Below the pieces are notes generated by a model. The model had not been told where the DNA came from and did not search any database. It was given only the letters and a program-made list of their open reading frames with translations. A stretch of 12,922 bases of DNA, from contig CALGAJ010000265.1 in the NCBI GenBank assembly GCA_937951975.1, forward strand, positions 1 to 12,922. Reading direction: 5' to 3'. Made by a program: the position numbers and the translations under genes. Shown piece by piece: positions 1-6,724 of this stretch; position 1 is the first letter of the stretch, and each line of letters starts with the position of its first letter. This stretch comes from an uncultured Desulfotignum sp. (GTDB lineage: Bacteria > Desulfobacterota > Desulfobacteria > Desulfobacterales > Desulfobacteraceae).

Positions 1-1
1 G

Positions 2-1189
2 ACCCGGGACCTGGCCCGGATTTCCAGTCCGCCGGACACGCTCAGGATGCACCCGGTGATCCAGACCGCCCAGGAAACCATCGACCGTCTCACCGCCCGG
101 GGGATCCGGATCATCATCCTGCTCACCCATATCGGATATGAACAGGACCGGCGGCTGGGGAGTGCCCTGACCGGGGCCGACATTATCGTGGGAGGTCATT
201 CCCACACCCTGCTGGGAAATTTTCATGATCTGGGGCTTACCCCTGAGGGACCTTATCCCACGGTGGTCACGGTACCGGACGGAACCGATGTGGTGGTGGT
301 CCACGCCTGGGAACACGCCCGGATGCTGGGACGGCTGTTTGTGGCGTTTGATGACGCCGGCCAACTCATCTCCCACCAGGGTGCCCCCTGCCTGATCGCC
401 GGCACCCCGTTTCCGGACCAGGACGAACAGCCCCTGGATCCCGGGACATGGGAACAGGTCCGGCTTGCCATTGACCGCGATACCCGTATGGGTCTGCCGG
501 AACCGGATCCGGCCGTGGCCGCCATTGCCGGGGCGTTTACAGCACAGGTGGCCGAACAGGGCGGCACTGTCGTGGGCCGGGCAATGGCGCCGTTGCCCCA
601 TATCCGGGTCCCGGACCCGACCCTGCCCGCAGGCAGCGCCATTGCCCCGCTGGTGGCGGCATCTTTTAAAAGAAAAGTCCAGCGCAACGGATTTGACGTG
701 GATATCGCCATCCAGAATGCCGGTGGGGTCCGGACCGGCATCCAGGCCGGAAACATCACCATCGAAACCATCTACGCCCTGCTGCCGTTTGAAAACACTT
801 TGGTCCTTTTCCAGATGACCGGGCAACAGATCACCACCCTGCTGGAAGATGCATTGGGAGCGATCTTTGATGAACAGCGCTTTTTCGGAGGATTCCCCTA
901 TACCTCGGGGCTCCGGTTCCGGATCGATCCGGCGGCTCCCAGCGGAAAAAGGGTGTCCGGATGCCGGGTCATGGATGAATCCGGTATATGGCGCCCCGTG
1001 AACCCGGAGAAGACATATCGGGTGGTGGTCAACAGCTTTCTTGCCGGCGGCGGAGACGGCTATACCGCGTTTGACGGTCTGAAAGGCCATGACACCGGAT
1101 TCATCGATACCCAGGCATTTCTGGAATATGTTTCTGCAGAAAAAACGCTGGAGCCTTGGAACCAAACCTCTTTTTTCCAAACCCCCTGA
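2..1189 (+). CDS. 5'-nucleotidase / UshA-type metallophosphatase, C-terminal part (5' end cut by window edge)
   Basis: The reading frame is open to the left edge, so the Met codon at 47 is probably internal. About 395 residues are visible. The family hydrolyses nucleotides or other phosphomonoesters, usually in the periplasm, with a two-metal metallophosphatase domain and a C-terminal substrate-binding domain. Visible here are the end of the metallophosphatase domain, with a metal-ligand LLTHIG segment (His codon 128-130) and the GGHSH motif (191-205). The C-terminal domain shows NAGGVR (716-733) and the FLAGGGDGY segment (1037-1063) that lines the base pocket in UshA, followed by a family-typical TGFIDTQAFLEY ending. 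UshA-like proteins are about 550 residues, so roughly 150 are missing, including any signal peptide and the DxH and GNHE motifs. Substrate (AMP, NAD, UDP-sugar, cyclic nucleotide) cannot be told. It converges on the MFS gene with a 14-bp gap and no clear terminator. Confidence 0.88.
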   Translation, partial: TRDLARISSPPDTLRMHPVIQTAQETIDRLTARGIRIIILLTHIGYEQDRRLGSALTGADIIVGGHSHTLLGNFHDLGLTPEGPYPTVVTVPDGTDVVVVHAWEHARMLGRLFVAFDDAGQLISHQGAPCLIAGTPFPDQDEQPLDPGTWEQVRLAIDRDTRMGLPEPDPAVAAIAGAFTAQVAEQGGTVVGRAMAPLPHIRVPDPTLPAGSAIAPLVAASFKRKVQRNGFDVDIAIQNAGGVRTGIQAGNITIETIYALLPFENTLVLFQMTGQQITTLLEDALGAIFDEQRFFGGFPYTSGLRFRIDPAAPSGKRVSGCRVMDESGIWRPVNPEKTYRVVVNSFLAGGGDGYTAFDGLKGHDTGFIDTQAFLEYVSAEKTLEPWNQTSFFQTP

Positions 1190-1203
1190 CCGGACAACTT
1201 TTT

Positions 1204-2511
1204 TCAGGCACCGGCCCTGCTGTCATGATCGCGGACCGGCTCATCAGAATGAACAGGATTTTCCGGATCCTCCGGGAAAATCTCCATCCTCGGATCCAGA
1301 TGCATGGCCACATCCGACGTGGTTTCCATCATGACAAACTCCACCTGGTCTTCGACCGGCACAATCCGCACGGATTCCATGCGCCGCAGCAGCAGGGTGA
1401 CCACTGCATACAGGCTGCTGACAGCGATCATAAAATAGTACAATCCATAGGGCGTGTCCGTCAGGGCCATGACCGAAGCGGCCAGGGTGGGGCCGAACAT
1501 GGCGCCGATCCCGTAGCACAGCAGCAGCACCGAACTGACCTTGACCACGTCCTGGGCATCGAAAATATCATGGGCCCGGGCCACGGCCACCGGATAGATG
1601 GAAAAGAAGATTCCGCCGAAAACCGCAGTGCTCCCCAGCAGCATGCCCAGAGAATACCGGGAGGCGATAAGGATCGCCAGGGAAATCCCTGCCAGGATGA
1701 TGCCCAGACCCGGCAGCACCAGGGAACGGTCCAGCCGGTCCGACATCATGCCCACCGGCCACTGGAGCATCAGTCCTCCCAGCACCGTCAGACTCATGAA
1801 CCACGAGATCTGGGCCACGCTCAAATGGATCTGGTGGGCAAACACCGGCCCCATGGTGTAAAACGCACTGTGAAGCAGCCCGGCACCAAAACATCCCAGC
1901 ATGCCGATGGGCGCTTTCCTTAAAATGGTTTTCATGGCCACCTGTTCGATCTTCGGCAGTTTTGGGTGGATGGACCGGGTCATGGCCACGGGCACGGTAC
2001 TCAGCACCACAAACACGCCTGCCACCAGAAACAGGGTCTGACCGTGGACATCGCCTGCGTTCAGCAGCTGCTGTCCCACAGTGCTGCCCAGATAGCTCAC
2101 GATCATGTATATGGAAAAAATCCGCCCCCGGAACCGGGGTTCGGCACATTCATTGAGCCAGCTTTCAATGACCATGAACAACCCCATGTTGGCGATACCG
2201 GTGGCAAATCGAAGCCCGGCCCACAGCAGCGGCGCGGTGCAGAACCCGTGGACCATTATCACCGCGGTAGTGACTGCGGTGAACGCGGCAAAGGCACGGA
2301 TGTGCCCCACACTCCGGATGATCTTCCGGCCCAGGGTGGTGCCGGCCACCAGCCCCACGAAATAGGCACTCAACACCAGGCCGGTCACCTGGGTGGATAT
2401 TCCTTCCAAAGAGAGTCGGAGTCCCAGAAACGTGTTCAGCAGCCCCTGTCCCATCATCAGCAGCGTCACTGCGGAATACAGCGCAATGAACGGTCTTATA
2501 TTGGCATACAT
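1204..2511 (-). CDS. YcaD-like MFS permease
   Basis: A 435-residue, 12-helix major facilitator. Its sequence resembles E. coli YcaD along its length: an N-terminal LLMMGQGLLNTFLGLRLSLE helix, a shortened loop 2-3 motif (GRKIIRSVGHIR), a VESWLNE segment in helix 4, LQWPVGMMSDRLDR in loop 8-9, and FFSIYPVAVARAHD in helix 10. The final ~45 residues form an acidic cytoplasmic tail after the last helix (VPVEDQVEFV, then LDPRMEIF), a tail I recall from other members of this subgroup. The start is ATG at 2511 with AAGGA eight bases upstream. YcaD substrates are not established, so none is assigned. It lies 90 bp downstream of the response-regulator stop on the same strand, but a near-consensus sigma-70 promoter in that gap suggests independent transcription. 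Confidence 0.88.
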   Translation of the reverse strand: MYANIRPFIALYSAVTLLMMGQGLLNTFLGLRLSLEGISTQVTGLVLSAYFVGLVAGTTLGRKIIRSVGHIRAFAAFTAVTTAVIMVHGFCTAPLLWAGLRFATGIANMGLFMVIESWLNECAEPRFRGRIFSIYMIVSYLGSTVGQQLLNAGDVHGQTLFLVAGVFVVLSTVPVAMTRSIHPKLPKIEQVAMKTILRKAPIGMLGCFGAGLLHSAFYTMGPVFAHQIHLSVAQISWFMSLTVLGGLMLQWPVGMMSDRLDRSLVLPGLGIILAGISLAILIASRYSLGMLLGSTAVFGGIFFSIYPVAVARAHDIFDAQDVVKVSSVLLLCYGIGAMFGPTLAASVMALTDTPYGLYYFMIAVSSLYAVVTLLLRRMESVRIVPVEDQVEFVMMETTSDVAMHLDPRMEIFPEDPENPVHSDEPVRDHDSRAGA

Positions 2512-2560
2512 GACAGATGTCCTTCATCAGGCAATGGTTTATTCAAAACAAAAGCCCGGG

Positions 2561-2589
2561 AATATAGAGCAAATTGAACGACAGGTCAA
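2561..2589 (-). promoter_or_regulatory. Sigma-70 promoter for the MFS permease gene
   Basis: On the minus strand there is TTGACC (2589-2584), a 17-base spacer, then TATATT (2566-2561). Each hexamer differs by one base from consensus and the spacing is ideal. Transcription would start near 2554, giving a leader of about 43 bases before the ATG at 2511. The -35 begins only about 12 bases after the response-regulator stop codon. A GAACG...CGTTC inverted pair (2576-2580 and 2599-2603) brackets the -35 and could be incidental. Confidence 0.7.
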
Positions 2590-2601
2590 GAATTTTCACG
2601 T

Positions 2602-3999
2602 TCATGATCTGAACCGGGAGATATCCATGTCCAGGCGGCGGATGATCTTCTGGATGGATGCCCTTTCCAGACCGCTGATGCGTGCGGTTTCCGAAATATT
2701 TCCCCGGGTGTGTTCAAACAGCCGGGTCAGATAGGTGCGGGAAAAAATATCCAGGGCCTGTTTTTTGGCAATTTTATACGGGACCGGTTCATCCGGTGAA
2801 ACCATGTCGGCGGCAGGGTCGGAAGCCCCCCCCACCAGGCGGATCAATGCGCTGTCAATGGGTCCGCCGTTGGAAAACACCACCAGGCGCCGGACCATGT
2901 TCAACAGTTCCCGGACATTCCCGGGCCAGGGCTGGGAGGACAGCCAGGCCATGGCGGCCGGTTCGATTTCCATGGGGTCCATGTTCATCTCCCGGCAGGT
3001 TTGAAGCATGAACCGCCGCACCAGCCTCGGGATATCCTCCTGCCGTTCCCGCAGGGGCGGTACATGAATGGACAGAACATTGAGCCGGTAGTACAGGTCC
3101 TCTCGAAAGGCTTTGTTCTGGATCCGGGCGGGCAGGTCCTGATTGGTCAGAGCGATAATCCGCACGTCCGCAGTCCTGGAACGGCTGGAACCCACGGGTT
3201 TGACTTCTCGGTCCTGTAAAAATTTCAACAACTTGGCCTGGATGGGCAGGCTGATGTCACCGATTTCATCCAGGATCAGGGTACCTTTGTCCGCAGCCAT
3301 AAAAAAACCGTCCCGGTTCCGTTCCGCCCCGGTAAACGCTCCTTTGACATGGCCGAACAGCTCACTTTCCAGGAGGGGCTCAGGAATGGCCGGACAGTTC
3401 AGGGCATGGCAGGCGGATGCGCTGCGCCGGGACAACCGATGAATCTCTCTGGCCACAAATTCTTTTCCGCTGCCGGATTCTCCGGTGACCAGCACCGTAT
3501 AATCGGTCACGGCCATGGCGCTTATTTTTTCCTGAACCTGGCTCATGGCCCGGCTTTCCCATTTCTGATCCGTGGTGTTCAACCCGGAAACCAGAGATTT
3601 CAGGCGTTGATTCTCCCGGGCCAGGGCATAGTGCTGGATGGCCCGCTCCACCGTATGAAACAGGGACTGACGCTCCACCGGCTTGGTGATGAAATCCCAG
3701 GCCCCGGTTTTCAGGGATTGAACCGCATTTTCCACAGTGGCGAACCCGGTGATCATGATCACGCAGACATATGGATTTTTCGCCAGGACCCGGGTCAGAA
3801 GTTCATGGCCGGATATGCCGGGCATCCGCAAATCCGACAGCAGCACCCCGATCTCTTTTTCCTGAAATGCGGCCAGGGCCGCCTCACCGGAAGAAAACCC
3901 CAGAATGTCGTAGGTGTGAAACTGTTTTTCCAGGTGCCGGATAATGCCTTTTAAAAAATCCGTGTCATCATCCACCACGCCGATGCTGAAAGGGGTCAT
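2602..3999 (-). CDS. Sigma-54-dependent response regulator (NtrC/AtoC type)
   Basis: A 465-residue cytoplasmic transcription activator with the full three-domain layout. The receiver (about 1-120) has acidic residues D10-D12, phospho-acceptor D56 (SDLRMPG), T84 and K106. The AAA+ domain (about 145-375) has Walker A GESGSGKE (173-180), the sigma-54-contacting GAFTGA loop (220-225) intact, Walker B LILDEIGD with D244-E245, and LYYRLNV and WPGNVREL segments typical of the family. A Fis-type helix-turn-helix sits at about 433-456. The intact GAFTGA means it should remodel sigma-54 RNA polymerase. The start ATG overlaps the kinase stop as ATGA (3996-3999), with AGGA seven bases upstream, so the pair is translationally coupled. 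The likeliest target is the sigma-54 promoter at 6627-6642 beyond the kinase gene; this is inference. A role at the amtB promoter is possible but less likely. Confidence 0.95.
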   Translation of the reverse strand: MTPFSIGVVDDDTDFLKGIIRHLEKQFHTYDILGFSSGEAALAAFQEKEIGVLLSDLRMPGISGHELLTRVLAKNPYVCVIMITGFATVENAVQSLKTGAWDFITKPVERQSLFHTVERAIQHYALARENQRLKSLVSGLNTTDQKWESRAMSQVQEKISAMAVTDYTVLVTGESGSGKEFVAREIHRLSRRSASACHALNCPAIPEPLLESELFGHVKGAFTGAERNRDGFFMAADKGTLILDEIGDISLPIQAKLLKFLQDREVKPVGSSRSRTADVRIIALTNQDLPARIQNKAFREDLYYRLNVLSIHVPPLRERQEDIPRLVRRFMLQTCREMNMDPMEIEPAAMAWLSSQPWPGNVRELLNMVRRLVVFSNGGPIDSALIRLVGGASDPAADMVSPDEPVPYKIAKKQALDIFSRTYLTRLFEHTRGNISETARISGLERASIQKIIRRLDMDISRFRS

Positions 4000-6437
4000 G
4001 TCTTTTTCCTGTCAAAAGGTTCCGGATCTGAAGAAACCGTTGGTAAGTAGATGTCAAACCGGGTTTGCTCGCCGGTATCCACCACAATGCGGCCGTTGAG
4101 TTCTGACACAAACCCGTAAACAATGGAAAGACCGAGGCCGGTGCCTTTGCCCACTTCCTTGGTGGTGTAAAACGGATCAAAAATCCGTTGTTTAACGATG
4201 TCGGGGATGCCCGGTCCGTTGTCTGCAATCCGCAACAGCACCTGGCCGGATTCTGCCGGTTTTGTTTCAATGGTGATGGTGTCGCCGCTTTCCTGGAGCG
4301 CATCCACGGCATTGAGCCACAGGTTGGTCAGGATCTGCTCCAGTATGGCCCCGTCGCATTTCACCCGGGGCAAAGGATCGGACAGGCGGGTGTCAATATG
4401 AATATTTCTGGACACGGCCTGGGCCTTGAACACCTCGATTCCCTGGGACACCACCTGGTTCAGGTCACAGGTGCCGGAAATGGGTTTTTTGGGCCGGGCC
4501 AGGGTCAGCAGATCCTGAACCACTTTCTGGGCCGCCCGGGTATGTTTGGAAATGATATCAATGTCGGACACGATCTCCTTATCCGTCACCGCATCCCGCA
4601 CCAGGTCGGTGTAGCACTGAATGACCCCCAAAGGATTGTTGATTTCATGGGCCACGCCGGCGGCCAGCTTGCCGATGGCCCCTAACCGCTCGGCCTGGTG
4701 CATCCGGTCCGCCATCTGTTTTTCCTGGGTGATGTTTCTGGCATAAAGCACCATCTGCAGCCGGGCCTGATCCCGGCGGGGTAATGGATACAGATCAATG
4801 TCAAAATACCGGTCATCCAGCGTGTAAATTTCCTCGCTCACGGGCTGACCGGTGCGGGCCACATGGTTCAGTATGCTGCAGTCTTCGTTTTTGGACACAT
4901 GGGTACACAAAAATGCCCGCAGTGCCGCTTCCTGTTCCGCTTTTTTCCCCGGTCCCAGAATGTCGTGGCCGGCCTGGTTGGTAATGATGATACGGCAATC
5001 CTCATCAATGAGCAGCAATGGATCACTGATGCCTTCAAAAACAGACTGGAGCATGTCATGCTGGGACCGGATGCTGGAAAACACATGGATGTTTTCAATG
5101 AGTACGGCCACCTGCTGGCCCAAGGCCAGAAGAACATCTGTATCCAGCTCCTCCGGGTTCGGGGTGTCTTTCCAGACCAGCCTTAGAATGCCCCAGTGGC
5201 TTTCCAGCGATTTCACGGGAATAAAAAGCGCCCGGTCAAAAAACAGCACCTCATTTTTCCACAGCAGATCCCGGGCTTTAGCCGGCAGTTCCGGTTTTTC
5301 TCCATGGGATTTCCAGGCATAATAGGTTTCCGACGACACCATGCAGTGGTAAACCACATCTTTGGCCCGGTACCGTCTTCCCACACTTTCAAGCAGAGCC
5401 GACACCAGCTGCCGGACTGTCAACGCGCCGCTGAACCCGTTGATCAGATCCACAAACAGCCGCACATCTCCCAGATGCTTTCTGGCCTTGAGATCCAGCT
5501 CCAGGGTGCGGTCCTCCACCATTTTTTCCAGATTCTGGGTGTGATCCTCCAGTTTTGTCCGGGCATCGGACAGACATACGGCCAGTTCATCCACGCCTTC
5601 GATCAGACCTTCGATCTCATCTTTCTGGGCCAGCTTCTGAATGATGCCCTGTTCCGCTTCTCCGGAAAACCGGGTTTTGAAAATACGGGACAGGTCCTGC
5701 AGGTTTTTCATGACCAGCCGGTCAAAAAACAGACTGATCAAACCGGCAAAAAAGAAAATCCCCAGCAGATACAGCATCAGATACTGCAAGGTCAGTTCTT
5801 TGGCCGGGCTCTTGATCATGGCTACCGGGAACCCGGCCACCACCACACCGCCCACTTCACCTGCCGTGTGGAAAAATCCATTGGTATCTCCGTAGATATC
5901 CACGAGTTCTTCCGGTGCATCTTTCGGATTTCCGTGGCAGTTCATGCAGGATGCCTTGAAGGTCACCGGCCGGGCCACCAGGCGATAGTCTTCTCCGTTG
6001 ACCTGGGTGGTATTTTCCCAGATTCCGGCCCCGGGATTTTCACTGAAATGCCGGATCAGTCCGGATTCAAAGTCATTGGGTTCAGATACCGGATTTCTGG
6101 CGTTTACCGCCACCCGGCGGTAGTGATAACGGGAGGCATCTTTAAGGTTGAGCCGGTCCATGATCTCCCTGGATATATAGGAGGAGGACATGGCTTTGAG
6201 AACAAACCGCCCCTGGGAAAGCGTGTCGAACATTTCCGGCCGCAGCTCGGTTTTCACATAATCCTGAACCGCATCCGACTGGGCCAGCAGCATCTGGGAC
6301 CGCTGGCTGATCTCCGATTCCATGATGGAATTGATATGAAAATACATGATCAGGCTGATGCACACCCCTAAAGACAGGATGGACACCACCAGACCGGTGA
6401 TGAATTTAAATCTCAAATTAAACGTCCGGGACGGCAT
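3996..6437 (-). CDS. Membrane histidine kinase with periplasmic c-type haem (DUF3365/Tll0287-like) sensor, GAF and PAS domains
   Basis: An 813-residue sensor kinase from the preferred ATG at 6437; the frame extends to a TTG at 6455 (819 residues, used for numbering here). Order: transmembrane helix about 18-40; periplasmic DUF3365-like domain about 41-222 with one CxxCH haem-attachment motif, C170-M-N-C173-H174, and the family's later GGVVVAGFPV segment; second helix about 224-246; a HAMP-position linker and coiled coil to about 325; a GAF-like domain about 330-460; a PAS domain about 465-580; HisKA with H603 in GVAHEINNPLG; HATPase with N-box N711/N715, DNGPGIP (745-751) and GKGTGLGLSIVYG. 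All catalytic boxes are intact. The haem motif implies sensing of redox state or a small ligand in the periplasm; the actual ligand is unknown. The gene overlaps its regulator by 4 bp and is divergent from the transporter operon, 287 bp away. Confidence 0.93.
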   Translation of the reverse strand: MPSRTFNLRFKFITGLVVSILSLGVCISLIMYFHINSIMESEISQRSQMLLAQSDAVQDYVKTELRPEMFDTLSQGRFVLKAMSSSYISREIMDRLNLKDASRYHYRRVAVNARNPVSEPNDFESGLIRHFSENPGAGIWENTTQVNGEDYRLVARPVTFKASCMNCHGNPKDAPEELVDIYGDTNGFFHTAGEVGGVVVAGFPVAMIKSPAKELTLQYLMLYLLGIFFFAGLISLFFDRLVMKNLQDLSRIFKTRFSGEAEQGIIQKLAQKDEIEGLIEGVDELAVCLSDARTKLEDHTQNLEKMVEDRTLELDLKARKHLGDVRLFVDLINGFSGALTVRQLVSALLESVGRRYRAKDVVYHCMVSSETYYAWKSHGEKPELPAKARDLLWKNEVLFFDRALFIPVKSLESHWGILRLVWKDTPNPEELDTDVLLALGQQVAVLIENIHVFSSIRSQHDMLQSVFEGISDPLLLIDEDCRIIITNQAGHDILGPGKKAEQEAALRAFLCTHVSKNEDCSILNHVARTGQPVSEEIYTLDDRYFDIDLYPLPRRDQARLQMVLYARNITQEKQMADRMHQAERLGAIGKLAAGVAHEINNPLGVIQCYTDLVRDAVTDKEIVSDIDIISKHTRAAQKVVQDLLTLARPKKPISGTCDLNQVVSQGIEVFKAQAVSRNIHIDTRLSDPLPRVKCDGAILEQILTNLWLNAVDALQESGDTITIETKPAESGQVLLRIADNGPGIPDIVKQRIFDPFYTTKEVGKGTGLGLSIVYGFVSELNGRIVVDTGEQTRFDIYLPTVSSDPEPFDRKKT

Positions 6438-6451
6438 GGGCATTCTCCAAT
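6437..6451 (-). promoter_or_regulatory. Ribosome-binding site that decides the kinase start
   Basis: Reading the minus strand, the leader is TTGGAGAATGCCCATG. The GGAGA stands six bases before the ATG at 6437 but abuts the in-frame ATG at 6443 and lies inside the frame opened by the TTG at 6455. The correct spacing belongs only to 6437, giving a protein beginning MPSRTFNLRFKF, six residues shorter than the longest frame. Confidence 0.65.
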
Positions 6452-6505
6452 TCAATTCAAACGTGAAAACATAAAGAATACTGCCCGAAATTGCAAGCAG
6501 ATCCG

Positions 6506-6569
6506 GGACTGCGTCCTCAAGGATGCATATACGTCAACTTCAGTTTCCAGTTTCAGAACGGTCATACCG
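6506..6569. promoter_or_regulatory. Candidate upstream activator sites (two short dyads)
   Basis: Two perfect but short inverted repeats, GGAC-tgc-GTCC (6506-6516) and CGGT-cat-ACCG (6559-6569), have the same 4-3-4 geometry. They lie about 60-120 bases upstream of the -24 element at 6628, the normal range for enhancer sites of sigma-54 activators. The centres are 53 bases apart, five helical turns. Dyads this short arise often by chance, and the two half-sites differ, so this is a weak call. Confidence 0.25.
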
Positions 6570-6626
6570 ACCCTTTTTTATTCTAACCGACTGTATTCAA
6601 ATGGTTTTATTGATTTGTCTTTTTGT

Positions 6627-6642
6627 CGGCACACCTTTTGCT
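6627..6642 (+). promoter_or_regulatory. Sigma-54 (-24/-12) promoter for the YeiH-like transporter operon
   Basis: The sequence CGGCACACCTTTTGCT matches the sigma-54 consensus TGGCAC-N5-TTGCW at every informative position except the first T. The invariant GG (6628-6629) and GC (6640-6641) have the obligatory 10-base spacing. Transcription would start near 6653, giving a leader of about 72 bases to the ATG at 6725. A GAFTGA-containing activator is encoded in the divergent operon. Confidence 0.85.
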
Positions 6643-6710
6643 CTACAGGGGACCGGAAAGCAACCCGAGTAGGGATATTTAATTTTTTATGACTTTTAAT
6701 AACATGGACA

Positions 6711-6716
6711 AGGAGG
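6711..6716 (+). promoter_or_regulatory. Ribosome-binding site that decides the transporter start
   Basis: A perfect AGGAGG stands eight bases before the ATG at 6725. In-frame ATGs at 6689 and 6704 lie upstream of this site and have no Shine-Dalgarno of their own, so the longer 598-residue frame is rejected in favour of 586 residues. Confidence 0.85.
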
Positions 6717-6724
6717 AAAACCAA

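Larger units (their letters stand above)
6438..6724. other. Divergent intergenic control region between the kinase and transporter genes
   Basis: This 287-base spacer contains no credible gene. From left to right it holds the kinase ribosome-binding site, a dyad GGACtgcGTCC (6506-6516), a tandem CAGTTTC CAGTTTC (6541-6554), a dyad CGGTcatACCG (6559-6569), an AT-rich stretch, the sigma-54 promoter at 6627-6642, and the transporter ribosome-binding site at 6711-6716. I could not find a convincing sigma-70 promoter for the kinase gene on the minus strand. Confidence 0.7.

Noticed and set aside
1190..1203. Shared terminator between the convergent nucleotidase and MFS genes
   Set aside because: The 14-bp gap and its flanks show only scattered CCGG pairs and no stable stem followed by T residues that I could support.
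1156..1923. 255-codon plus-strand open frame opposite the MFS gene
   Set aside because: It overlaps the nucleotidase end and is antisense to the permease, with His/Gln/Arg-rich low-complexity translation.
5196..6371. 391-codon plus-strand open frame opposite the kinase
   Set aside because: It lies fully antisense to a kinase with intact domains, and its translation is His/Gln/Pro-rich with no recognisable fold, typical of a shadow frame in GC-rich DNA.
6481..6495. CTGCCCGAAATTGCA as a second sigma-54 promoter
   Set aside because: The TTGC half is good, but the position where the invariant GG must stand reads CT, so the element is too short.
6456..6540. Sigma-70 promoter for the kinase on the minus strand
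   Set aside because: TATTCT (6480-6475) and TTGACG near 6530 can be seen, but neither has a partner hexamer at 16-18 bases.
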